The notes below the pieces were generated by a model, which saw only the letters and a list, made by a program, of their open reading frames with translations, did not search any database and was not told the origin of the DNA. The translations under genes were made by a program, and so were the position numbers. Source: Flavobacterium sp. (GTDB taxonomy: Bacteria > Bacteroidota > Bacteroidia > Flavobacteriales > Flavobacteriaceae). From it: a stretch of DNA of 64,000 nucleotides. Where the stretch lies: positions 62,001-126,000 of the forward strand of contig NZ_JAMWYY010000001.1 of assembly GCF_024305175.1 (NCBI RefSeq), in the 5' to 3' direction. Below, piece by piece: positions 10,864 to 17,835 of the stretch. Each line of letters opens with the position of its first letter. Position 1 is the stretch's first letter.

Positions 10864-11760
10864 CTACTCCCTGCTGCGGGGGTGCGCCGCCCCATACACC
10901 TTTTTAAGCTCTGACAAACTACTGTGGGTGTACACCTGGGTAGACGCAAGGCTGGAATGGCCTAATAGCTCTTTTACAGAATTTAAATCGGCCCCGTTGT
11001 TAAGAAGATGCGTTGCAAATGTGTGCCTAAGCACATGCGGACTCTTTTTAACCTTACCGGAGACAATACTAAAGTAACAATTAATTAACCTATAAACAAA
11101 AGATTCTGTTAATTTATTTCCCCGGTTATTTAAAATTAACACCTCGGGGCTCCCAATAACCAAAAGCTCTTTCCTTTTTGTAAGATATTGATTTATAATA
11201 TCTACCGTACAACCTAAGAGCGGGAGCACGCGTTCTTTATTGCGCTTACCCAGCACCCGAAGGGTTTTGCCTGCCGCGTCAAAGCCTGTTAACTTTAAGT
11301 TAATCAGTTCGGCACGGCGTATGCCTGTAGTATAAAACAGCTCTACTACAAGGCGGTTGCGCAAGCCTTCAAAATCATCAGGGTAATCTATTTTCTCTAC
11401 CACATCGTTAAGTTCTTTTTCAGAGAATGGCACCTGCACCTTTTTCTCTGTTTTTAACGACTTATGCTTTTGAAGCGGGTTTGCTTCTATTTGGCGTGAG
11501 CGGAGCAAAAATTTATAAAAAGCTTTTAACGAAGCAACCTTACGGTTAACAGAGGTATTAGAGATACCGCTTTCTACAAGATGTACAATCCAGGAGCGAA
11601 TCTGGCTGTAATTAACTTCTTCCAGCATAGCAGCCTCATCATCCTGTGTAAGAAATGATTCAAAAGCAGCAACGTCATCAGTATAGGCACGCAGAGTTAA
11701 CAGGGAGTAATTTTTCTCCTTGAGTAAGTAATCCGCAAAAGCCTGTTTAGAATCTGCCAT
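10864..11760 (-). CDS. xerC: Tyrosine recombinase, XerC type
   Basis: Site-specific recombinase of the family that resolves chromosome dimers at dif. It has 298 residues: an N-terminal SAM-like core-binding domain (residues 1-90) and a catalytic domain. The active-site set is complete: R148 (TTGIRRAEL), K172 (GKRNKER), H242 and R245 (HVLRHTFATHLL), H268 (LLGHSS) and nucleophile Y277 (VYTH). The 298-residue length and lack of an arm-binding domain favour Xer over phage integrase. Its ATG directly abuts the T-run of the rpsU terminator, so it must be expressed by readthrough. It is probably cotranscribed with hpf. Confidence 0.9.
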   Translation of the reverse strand: MADSKQAFADYLLKEKNYSLLTLRAYTDDVAAFESFLTQDDEAAMLEEVNYSQIRSWIVHLVESGISNTSVNRKVASLKAFYKFLLRSRQIEANPLQKHKSLKTEKKVQVPFSEKELNDVVEKIDYPDDFEGLRNRLVVELFYTTGIRRAELINLKLTGFDAAGKTLRVLGKRNKERVLPLLGCTVDIINQYLTKRKELLVIGSPEVLILNNRGNKLTESFVYRLINCYFSIVSGKVKKSPHVLRHTFATHLLNNGADLNSVKELLGHSSLASTQVYTHSSLSELKKVYGAAHPRSRE

Positions 11761-11761
11761 G

Positions 11762-11805
11762 AAAAAACCGTTAACAGCAAAATTAGTATTTTACTGCTAA
11801 CGGTT
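11762..11805 (-). terminator. Intrinsic terminator of rpsU, abutting the xerC start codon
   Basis: AACCGTTA pairs with TAACGGTT, with an inner GCA/TGC pair and a bulge, and on the minus strand is followed by TTTTTTC and then directly by the ATG of the xerC-like gene. The stem begins 26 bases past the rpsU stop. If it works, the terminated rpsU transcript would end at the start codon of the next gene. Confidence 0.7.
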
Positions 11806-11830
11806 AGTATGGTAATCCTGAAATTACGGA

Positions 11831-12025
11831 CTAGTTTTCTTCAGCGTCCCTTAATCCCTGGATATAAGCTGCTTTTTGTATTTCGGCCCTTCTTTGAACA
11901 GATGGCTTAGTAAACTGCTGACGGCTTCTTAGCTGACGCACCACTCCAGTCCTGTCGAACTTTCTTTTGTAACGCTTAAGCGCCCTGTCAATGTTTTCTC
12001 CGTCTTTAATTGGTATAATCAACAT
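11831..12025 (-). CDS. rpsU: 30S ribosomal protein bS21
   Basis: Small-subunit protein near the mRNA exit. I placed the start at the ATG at 12023-12025 (MLIIPIKDGENIDRALKRYK), giving 64 residues, the usual length. An in-frame extension upstream would contain the Shine-Dalgarno sequence itself and looks like leader, not protein. The conserved core RKFDRTGVVRQLRSRQQF is present. A perfect AGGAGGTG lies seven bases before the ATG. In Flavobacterium johnsoniae, bS21 together with bS18 and bS6 is known to mask the anti-Shine-Dalgarno of 16S rRNA, so a strong Shine-Dalgarno on rpsU itself fits an autoregulatory loop in which ribosomes lacking bS21 translate rpsU preferentially. Confidence 0.97.
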   Translation of the reverse strand: MLIIPIKDGENIDRALKRYKRKFDRTGVVRQLRSRQQFTKPSVQRRAEIQKAAYIQGLRDAEEN

Positions 12026-12032
12026 GCTGTAA

Positions 12033-12040
12033 CACCTCCT
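12033..12040 (-). promoter_or_regulatory. Exceptionally strong Shine-Dalgarno of rpsU
   Basis: AGGAGGTG (minus strand), with a 7-base spacer (TTACAGC) to the ATG, is fully complementary to the conserved 16S 3' end. Spot checks of the leaders of rplK, rplA, tuf, lysS, gldK and miaB show nothing comparable, in keeping with the Bacteroidota habit of not using Shine-Dalgarno pairing. It therefore both fixes the rpsU start and suggests bS21-dependent control. Confidence 0.9.
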
Positions 12041-12053
12041 CTCTTTAAGGCTG

Positions 12054-12082
12054 CAAAGATATAAAATATATTTATCCTGCAA
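12054..12082 (-). promoter_or_regulatory. Promoter of rpsU
   Basis: TTG (12080-12082), an 18-base spacer and TATCTTTG (12054-12061) on the minus strand match the Bacteroidota consensus. The predicted start leaves a leader of roughly 20 bases that consists of little more than the Shine-Dalgarno. The promoter sits between the alpha-amylase stop and rpsU. Confidence 0.75.
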
Positions 12083-12094
12083 ACACTTATCTGA

Positions 12095-13459
12095 TTATTT
12101 TACAGACCAGACGGTATAGCCATGCGGTGGCGCCTGTATTTTTACCCATGTATCGCTTTGGGTAGTTGGCTCCCAGCCGGAGTGGCCCGTATAATCTTTA
12201 ATTTTAGTGTTAGACCAGTTAGTATCTACCCAACGCTCCTGCCATGAGTTACTATTATTAATATAAACAATAATACCCTGCCCGCCGTTGCGCCTTGCCA
12301 CATACTCATCATTATCGGCATGAAGGTAAGTGGTAGAACCCGAAGCCCTGTTATTGTGTATCCATATCAGGTTGTTCAGCTTGTTCTTGTCCAGCCACTC
12401 TTCATAATCCCTGTAAAAAATACACGGGTAACCTTCGTGGGTAAGAATGTAAGCATACGCCAATAGCTTGTTGTTAATTATCTCATCGGTATCGTGGTTA
12501 GCCACAAAGGTTACAGCTCGGTACGCATTTCGCTTTAGCAGCATATCGCCGTTTAGCTGCGTAAGGTCGTTACCCATAAAAGCATCGCGCATGCGGTAAT
12601 AACAAGCAAAGTCAAAAGCGCTGGCTTCTGCCTGCCCTGCCCACCAGTCAAGTGTTGCAGCGTTACCATCCCAGTACTCCCCTACTGTAAAGCCGCCCAC
12701 GGCATTTTTAAAGTTTTTTACCACCCAGGGCTCAAAACCTTTTACATAGTCAAAACGCCATCCATCAAAGCCCATAACATTTTTATAGTATTTGGCTATA
12801 GAGTTACTGTTATTATACAGCCAGTCCTGCACATAACTCTTGCTGTGGGAAAGATCGGGATAGCCTCCAAAAGAGCCGGAATCGTTATTTTGTATATCAT
12901 TAGGGTGGAAATCATAATACGAACGGGCAAACATACCGGAAGCCGGTGTAAAACTCGTATATGTATTGCCGCCGGTAAACGGATTGGCCTGAGAAGCTCC
13001 ACCACTGCAATGATTAACCACTATATCTGCCAGTACATACAAGTCGCTGTTATGTGCTGTGGTAATCAGGTTCTGAAGTTCTGTTTTAGAGCCGAAACGG
13101 GTTTCGGTATTACCCATCTGGTTAAAGTTACCAAAATCGAAATAGTCGAACGGGTCATACCCCATGCTAAAACCCCCGCTGGATGCTTTTGTGGCAGGCG
13201 GCAGCCAAATGGCATCTATACCCGCAGATGCCCACGAAGGCACTTTAGATGAAACGGTGTTCCACCAGGTGCCCCCTCCGGGGCAATCCCAATAAAAAGC
13301 CTGCATCATAACCTTTGAGCCTGCCGAACGGGCGACATCATTGTTATTTTGGGTTTCGGCAACAGTTGTTGCCTGCCCTTCATCGTAAAGCTCCTGTGAG
13401 TCTTTACTGCAGCCCCAGAGAAGCAGGGCCGACGCTAAGATCGTAAATATACATTTCAT
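12095..13459 (-). CDS. Lipoprotein alpha-amylase, GH13 family, resembling archaeal enzymes
   Basis: Endo-acting starch/alpha-glucan hydrolase. It has 454 residues with a lipoprotein signal peptide (lipobox LLWGC, Cys17), then SKDSQE, which suggests anchoring in the outer membrane. Catalytic residues are visible: nucleophile D237 in GWRFDYVKG, acid/base E261 in VGEYWDG and D323 in FVANHDTDE; an earlier region has ADIVVNH. The wording GWRFDYVKG, VGEYWD, TFVANHDTD and IFYRDYEEWL is close to the Pyrococcus/Thermococcus extracellular alpha-amylases (GH13 subfamily 7), as I recall them. A C-terminal beta domain runs from about residue 375. No sus-type genes adjoin it. No clear terminator separates it from the rpsU promoter. 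Confidence 0.9.
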   Translation of the reverse strand: MKCIFTILASALLLWGCSKDSQELYDEGQATTVAETQNNNDVARSAGSKVMMQAFYWDCPGGGTWWNTVSSKVPSWASAGIDAIWLPPATKASSGGFSMGYDPFDYFDFGNFNQMGNTETRFGSKTELQNLITTAHNSDLYVLADIVVNHCSGGASQANPFTGGNTYTSFTPASGMFARSYYDFHPNDIQNNDSGSFGGYPDLSHSKSYVQDWLYNNSNSIAKYYKNVMGFDGWRFDYVKGFEPWVVKNFKNAVGGFTVGEYWDGNAATLDWWAGQAEASAFDFACYYRMRDAFMGNDLTQLNGDMLLKRNAYRAVTFVANHDTDEIINNKLLAYAYILTHEGYPCIFYRDYEEWLDKNKLNNLIWIHNNRASGSTTYLHADNDEYVARRNGGQGIIVYINNSNSWQERWVDTNWSNTKIKDYTGHSGWEPTTQSDTWVKIQAPPHGYTVWSVK

Positions 13460-13567
13460 AATTAAATAGTTTGATTATCAGCAGAATGTATAAATACGAA
13501 ATCGTTTTCTTAACAAATTTATAACATTTTTAACACTACATCGTTGTAGCTTATACATCAGTTTAAC

Positions 13568-13600
13568 AAAAAAGAGCGGCCTGTTAAACAAGCCGCTCTT
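13568..13600 (-). terminator. Intrinsic terminator after the acyl-CoA dehydrogenase
   Basis: AAGAGCGGC pairs with GCCGCTCTT around an 11-base loop and is followed on the minus strand by a run of six T residues. It closes the operon that ends with the acyl-CoA dehydrogenase, 24 bases past its stop. Confidence 0.85.
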
Positions 13601-13623
13601 TCTTTGTAGTTATATAATAACTA

Positions 13624-14766
13624 TTACTCTTTAAGCAGGTTTCTCGAAATTACGAGTTTCTGTATTTCGGTAGTACCCTCGCCTATAGTACAAAGTTTAG
13701 AATCCCTGAAGAATTTCTCTACAGGATAATCTTTAGTGTAGCCATAGCCCCCGTGTATCTGTATTGCTTCTGTAGATACTTTTACACATACCTCTGAAGC
13801 ATACATCTTGCCCATTGCACCGGCTACGGTAACTTTTTTATTGTTGTTTTTAAGTGAAGCGGCTTTGTGCAGCAAAAGCTCTGAAGCTTCTATCTCTGTA
13901 GCCATATCGGCAATTTTAAACGCTATACCCTGAAAGTTGCTTATCGGCTGCCCAAACTGGTAACGCTCTTTACTGTATTTTAAAGAGGCTTCATAAGCGC
14001 CTTTGGCAATACCAAGAGACAGTGCACCAATAGATATCCTGCCGCCGTCAAGTATCTTCATGGCTTGTATAAAACCATCGCCTACCTCGCCCAGCCTGTT
14101 AGAATCAGGGATGCGGCAGTTATCAAAAATAAGCTCGGCAGTTTCGCTGGCGCGCATACCCAGTTTATCTTCTTTTTTACCGCTTGTAAAGCCTTCCATG
14201 CCTTTTTCAAACACAAAAGCTGTCATTCCGCGAGAGTCGCCTTTTTCGCCTGTACGCACAATTACAACGGCAACATCGCCCGATTTGGCATGCGTAATAA
14301 AATTCTTGGCACCGTTAACAATCCAGTGGTCACCATCCCTAACGGCTGTAGTATTCATACCACCTGCGTCAGAACCTGTGTTGTGCTCTGTAAGGCCCCA
14401 CCCGCCAATATGCTCGGCAGTGGCAAGTTTAGGAATCCATTTTTTCTTTTGCTCCTCGTTACCAAAGGTAAGTATATGGTTGGTGCAAAGAGAATTGTGT
14501 GCCGCAACCGACAAACCTATAGAAGGGTCTACCTTCGAAATTTCTTCAATAACGGTTATATATTCGTGATAGCCGAGGCCTGCCCCGCCATATTCTTCAG
14601 GCACAAGCACACCCATATAACCCATTTCACCGAGTTTTTTGAAAAGATCTACCGGAAAATGCTGGCTTTCGTCCCACTCGCGCACATAAGGGCGAATGTT
14701 CAGTTCTGCAAAATCCCTGATTGACTGTGCAATCATGGATTGGGTTTCGCTGTATTCGAAATTCAT
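13624..14766 (-). CDS. Acyl-CoA dehydrogenase
   Basis: FAD-dependent enzyme that introduces the alpha-beta double bond into acyl-CoA. It has 380 residues, the usual length. Domain order is helical N-terminal (to about 120), central beta domain with GGWGLTEHNTGSDAGGMNTT and IVNGAKNFITHA, and C-terminal helical domain. The signature AIQIHGGYGYTKDYPVEKFF and the end EGTTEIQKLVISRNLL are present; the Glu of GEGTTE is the expected catalytic base. It most resembles short/branched-chain or butyryl-CoA dehydrogenases, but the substrate cannot be read from the sequence. It is the last gene of the cluster, 15 bases after the helix-hairpin-helix gene. Confidence 0.92.
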   Translation of the reverse strand: MNFEYSETQSMIAQSIRDFAELNIRPYVREWDESQHFPVDLFKKLGEMGYMGVLVPEEYGGAGLGYHEYITVIEEISKVDPSIGLSVAAHNSLCTNHILTFGNEEQKKKWIPKLATAEHIGGWGLTEHNTGSDAGGMNTTAVRDGDHWIVNGAKNFITHAKSGDVAVVIVRTGEKGDSRGMTAFVFEKGMEGFTSGKKEDKLGMRASETAELIFDNCRIPDSNRLGEVGDGFIQAMKILDGGRISIGALSLGIAKGAYEASLKYSKERYQFGQPISNFQGIAFKIADMATEIEASELLLHKAASLKNNNKKVTVAGAMGKMYASEVCVKVSTEAIQIHGGYGYTKDYPVEKFFRDSKLCTIGEGTTEIQKLVISRNLLKE

Positions 14767-14781
14767 TTTTTGATTGTTTTT

Positions 14782-15687
14782 TTAGAATTCCAAATATAAG
14801 GCAATTATTTTTACTTTATCAACAGGAAATTGATTAATTTTTATTAAATCCTCAACATTGTTTAACCTGCCCTGCATGCTGCGGCGGGTTATTATAGCTT
14901 TAGCGATATCTCTGTTAAAGTAAGAAAAGTAGGTAAGTTGGCTTAAAGATGCCGTGTTGATATTTAATCTTGTAACAGTTGGGTTACTGCCCACATAAAA
15001 AGCCTTTTTTAGCCCTGCAACCGCTTCTGGAGAAAATTGCTCAAATTCGTTCATCTGCTCCATGCTTACAAATGCACCAAGCTTTGCCCTTTTGCGGAGT
15101 ATTGTTTTTGCGTATGCAGGGCCGATGCCATATACTTTTACCAGGTCTTCTTCCACAGCTTCGTTTATATCAAGCTGCACTAACTTCTTTTCTTCTTTAG
15201 CAAAAGGCTTATTAGGATATGAGTTTGCAAAACTTTGATTGCTTTGCTGCTGGTGGGCCTGCTTTTTTATAACCCAGTCCGGAAATTTAAAATAGGGCGA
15301 TATTACCGCCAACAGGCTATCTGAAACCCCGGTTACCTGCTGAAACTCGGCGGCGCTGTTTACATATTTATTCCCTTTACGGAACTTGTGCAGCCTGTCT
15401 ATTTCCTGAACTGACATTCCAAGCGTGTAGCCTTTATAATCGGAAATAAAATTGGGGTTAAAAGGATATATGGTAAACTGCTTTTTTGCCTGTGCTGCTT
15501 TTAGTGCATCTATCTCCGGCTGCAATGCAAGCCACTCTTGCTCCTCTTTAGTTGTAGCAGCTTTTTTTGGAGTATAACAGTTGATGCCAAAATAACCTGC
15601 CTGTAATAATATTACAAGGATAAACAGTGCCAGCACACCTTTTTGCTGCTGCTTTGTAAAACGGAAGAAAAAATGCAGGGGCTTCAT
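14782..15687 (-). CDS. Membrane-anchored helix-hairpin-helix protein (ComEA-like)
   Basis: This 301-residue protein has a short basic N-terminus, one transmembrane helix (GVLALFILVILLQAGYFGI, about residues 17-35) and a largely extracytoplasmic part. It contains three helix-hairpin-helix-like units: about residues 90-135 (KFRKGNKYVNSAAEFQQVTG), 170-215 (LDINEAVEEDLVKVYGIGPA) and 240-300 (LNINTASLSQLTYFSYFNRD). The LNINTA/GIGPA pattern is typical of the ComEA family, which binds DNA during uptake. A role in competence is inferred from family only. It begins four bases after the PspC gene ends. Confidence 0.75.
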   Translation of the reverse strand: MKPLHFFFRFTKQQQKGVLALFILVILLQAGYFGINCYTPKKAATTKEEQEWLALQPEIDALKAAQAKKQFTIYPFNPNFISDYKGYTLGMSVQEIDRLHKFRKGNKYVNSAAEFQQVTGVSDSLLAVISPYFKFPDWVIKKQAHQQQSNQSFANSYPNKPFAKEEKKLVQLDINEAVEEDLVKVYGIGPAYAKTILRKRAKLGAFVSMEQMNEFEQFSPEAVAGLKKAFYVGSNPTVTRLNINTASLSQLTYFSYFNRDIAKAIITRRSMQGRLNNVEDLIKINQFPVDKVKIIALYLEF

Positions 15688-15691
15688 GAGG

Positions 15692-15919
15692 CTAAAGATC
15701 GAAAACAGAACTGCGCTTTGTGTATATCATGTCTTTCAGCTTTAGCCAGAAAGCAAGGGTTAGATATACGCCAAACCAAAGCCCAACTGTTACAAACGAT
15801 ATATAAATGAAAAAGAGCCTAACGTTGGTAGCGCGCATACCCAGCCTGTCGGCAAGGCGCGATGATACATGAAAACCGTGTTTTTCAAAAAAGTGACGTA
15901 TGTTGGTTACAAAAGACAT
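15692..15919 (-). CDS. PspC-domain membrane protein
   Basis: This 75-residue protein has a PspC-like layout: a cytoplasmic segment with SSRLADRLGMRATNVRLFFI, then a hydrophobic stretch of one or two passes (IYISFVTVGLWFGVYLTLAF). I chose the ATG at 15917-15919 (MSFVTNIRHFFEKHGF) because a longer in-frame extension would overlap the upstream gene. PspC proteins are linked to envelope stress responses in other bacteria. Here it is embedded in an operon with DUF2851 and helix-hairpin-helix genes. Confidence 0.75.
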   Translation of the reverse strand: MSFVTNIRHFFEKHGFHVSSRLADRLGMRATNVRLFFIYISFVTVGLWFGVYLTLAFWLKLKDMIYTKRSSVFDL

Positions 15920-15975
15920 TGTGTATGCTTTAGCCTTTACATTTTTCAAATGTAAGTAATCCTTTTTATATGTGG

Positions 15976-17247
15976 TTATTTTTTCAGCAATTCCAAACCA
16001 AAAGCGCATTGCATGCATCGCTTTTTGGCACAGTATTCGTTTTTAAGCTGTAACAGCGACTGCGTGTCATAAGCCGATACCGATGGCAGCTTAAACAAAC
16101 TGAACTTATCTATAATGTTGTTCTTTTCGGGAGGGAGCTGTTGTAAAAGCTGTATAAGGCTTTCGCTTATTTCATTTCCTGTTGCTTTTGCATAAGCAAA
16201 CCGAAAGGGCACAATGGTATTTATTATGAGTAAATCTATAAATGACTGTGTGAGCGCTTTTCTCTTTTTAGGGCTTTCTTTATCAAAACGGTAATGTGTT
16301 TCCCAGTATGATGATGTTTTAACCGAGAGCAGGTTCTTTATTTCTGCTAGGCTGTTGTTTGCAATTATTTTAGAAAAAAGATTTTGGTGCGTGTGATATA
16401 ATTGCGCAAGTTGCGCCAGCCTGACGGTAGGGAAATTATCCGGCCTGTGCCTGAAAAACTCTAATGGTGTTGCGTGTGCCGGTTGCAGCCTGTGTTTTGT
16501 AACTATATATTCATATCGCTGTTTAAGCTCTTTAGGATAAGTTTCTTCATAGTCATCATTAAGCAGCCCTGCCCTGCCAAATAGCAAGGCTTCAATATTT
16601 TCAGCTTCAAAGCTTTCTTTCCGCACTATGGCAAACGGCACCGATTTGGCAATATCAAAAAAAGCAACGCCATTGGTATTAAGCCCGAAGTTTTTAGCAA
16701 GGAAACAAAATAAAACCGCTTCCCAGTCGCCACCTGCTTCTTTGGCAAGTTGTATAATGGGTTGTGCCTTTCGCTCCAGCCTTTCAAAAAAGAGCCTTTC
16801 TTTCCAGTTCTCTTTTACAAATGTATTGAGGTGCTCCAGCTCTTTTTCGCAGTAAATCCATGTTTTTTGAGAAGCAAGTGCATTATAGCTGTTCAGCAAA
16901 TTTTCATCAGTGTAATGCTTTAACTCCAAAACAGGTATTTCGGTATTATCGGCACGCATTACTTCTGTATCATGTTCCCACACCACGTGCAGTATCACAT
17001 TATCATAGGCAGCATCCCGCTCATGGCTGTGCAGGTACCAGTCAGACGACTTTATGTGTATCTCCACATTCCCCGCCCAGGTTTGATTACCAATGCGTAT
17101 TTGTGCATTAAAAAAGTCGGGGCCTGATTGTTGCAGGTACTGCCCCGCACTGATTATCTGCAAGGGTTCGCCCTGCGCGGTCTTTAAATCCTGCACCTTA
17201 AACTTTTTAAACTGCCACACATGGTGCAGAAAGTCTTCTTTCATCAT
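15976..17247 (-). CDS. DUF2851 family protein
   Basis: Protein of 423 residues belonging to the Bacteroidota-specific DUF2851 family, recognised from MKEDFLHHVWQFKKFKVQDL and the GPDFFNAQIRIGNQTWAGNV and EIHIKSSDWYLHSH blocks. The C-terminus has four cysteines (EYCAKKRCMQCAFG) that could bind a metal. No signal peptide is seen, so it is presumably cytoplasmic. Its function is not known. It starts 19 bases after the DnaQ-like exonuclease stop and leads into the PspC gene. Confidence 0.85.
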   Translation of the reverse strand: MMKEDFLHHVWQFKKFKVQDLKTAQGEPLQIISAGQYLQQSGPDFFNAQIRIGNQTWAGNVEIHIKSSDWYLHSHERDAAYDNVILHVVWEHDTEVMRADNTEIPVLELKHYTDENLLNSYNALASQKTWIYCEKELEHLNTFVKENWKERLFFERLERKAQPIIQLAKEAGGDWEAVLFCFLAKNFGLNTNGVAFFDIAKSVPFAIVRKESFEAENIEALLFGRAGLLNDDYEETYPKELKQRYEYIVTKHRLQPAHATPLEFFRHRPDNFPTVRLAQLAQLYHTHQNLFSKIIANNSLAEIKNLLSVKTSSYWETHYRFDKESPKKRKALTQSFIDLLIINTIVPFRFAYAKATGNEISESLIQLLQQLPPEKNNIIDKFSLFKLPSVSAYDTQSLLQLKNEYCAKKRCMQCAFGLELLKK

Positions 17248-17266
17248 TTTCAGTTGGTATGATTTA

Positions 17267-17779
17267 TTACAGCATAAGCTTTACCTGCCGTTGGTGCAAT
17301 ATATATAATTTCGCACACGCTCGCGCATCAGACAATGCCTCATGGTGGTTTAGTTCTATACCGTGCCTGTCACTACAGGCTTTCAGGTTGGCTGGTTTGT
17401 AGCCTTTAGCCCTGTATATCCGGCAGGTACACTCCCACCTGTCGGCTATTTCAAGTTCATCATAATACAGGCCATACCAACGCATGGTTTTTTTCAGCAC
17501 ATTACGGTCAAAAACTTCGTTGTGTGCCACTATAGTACCCCCGTAAAGCCGTTTGTGTATCTCGGGATATAAATCATCAAACATAGGCATATCTAAAGTC
17601 TGAACGGGCTTAATACCATGAACCATAATATTACGATACCAGTATTCATTATCAGGCGGCTGTATCAGTGTGTAATATTCATCTGTAATGATACCCTGCT
17701 GTACCGTAACAATACCAACAGCACAGGCACTGTGCGGGTGGCCTGTAGCGGTTTCAAAATCTATTGCGATAAAGTCCAT
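17267..17779 (-). CDS. DnaQ-like 3'-5' exonuclease
   Basis: This 170-residue DEDDh-type exonuclease domain protein resembles the proofreading epsilon subunit of DNA polymerase III. Exo I reads MDFIAIDFETATGHPHSACA (D7, E9), Exo II lies around VAHNEVFDRNVL, and Exo III is HHEALSDARACAKL. It consists only of the nuclease domain, so it could act in repair or RNA turnover instead of replication proofreading. It is first in the gene run that leads to DUF2851. Confidence 0.88.
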   Translation of the reverse strand: MDFIAIDFETATGHPHSACAVGIVTVQQGIITDEYYTLIQPPDNEYWYRNIMVHGIKPVQTLDMPMFDDLYPEIHKRLYGGTIVAHNEVFDRNVLKKTMRWYGLYYDELEIADRWECTCRIYRAKGYKPANLKACSDRHGIELNHHEALSDARACAKLYILHQRQVKLML

Positions 17780-17806
17780 ATCCTGAGCTAAAAAACAAAT
17801 ATAAAT

Positions 17807-17831
17807 AAAAACCCCTGCCGTGGCAGGGGTT
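17807..17831 (-). terminator. Intrinsic terminator after the CBS-type gene
   Basis: AACCCCTGCC and GGCAGGGGTT form a perfect 10-bp stem with only two bases between the arms, so the end of the stem must open to form a loop. It is followed on the minus strand by TTTTTATTT and starts four bases past the stop. Confidence 0.9.
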
Positions 17832-17835
17832 CGTG

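Noticed and set aside
10864..11760. Tyrosine recombinase as a sign of a phage or integrative element
   Set aside because: Length (298 residues), the lack of an arm-binding domain, and the setting between rpsU and hpf all favour housekeeping XerC. No tRNA-end duplication, excisionase or phage genes are nearby, even though tRNAs lie close by.
15692..16018. Longer form of the PspC protein starting at 16018
   Set aside because: The additional 33 residues would overlap the end of the upstream DUF2851 gene and do not resemble PspC proteins, whereas the ATG at 15917-15919 gives a normal N-terminus.
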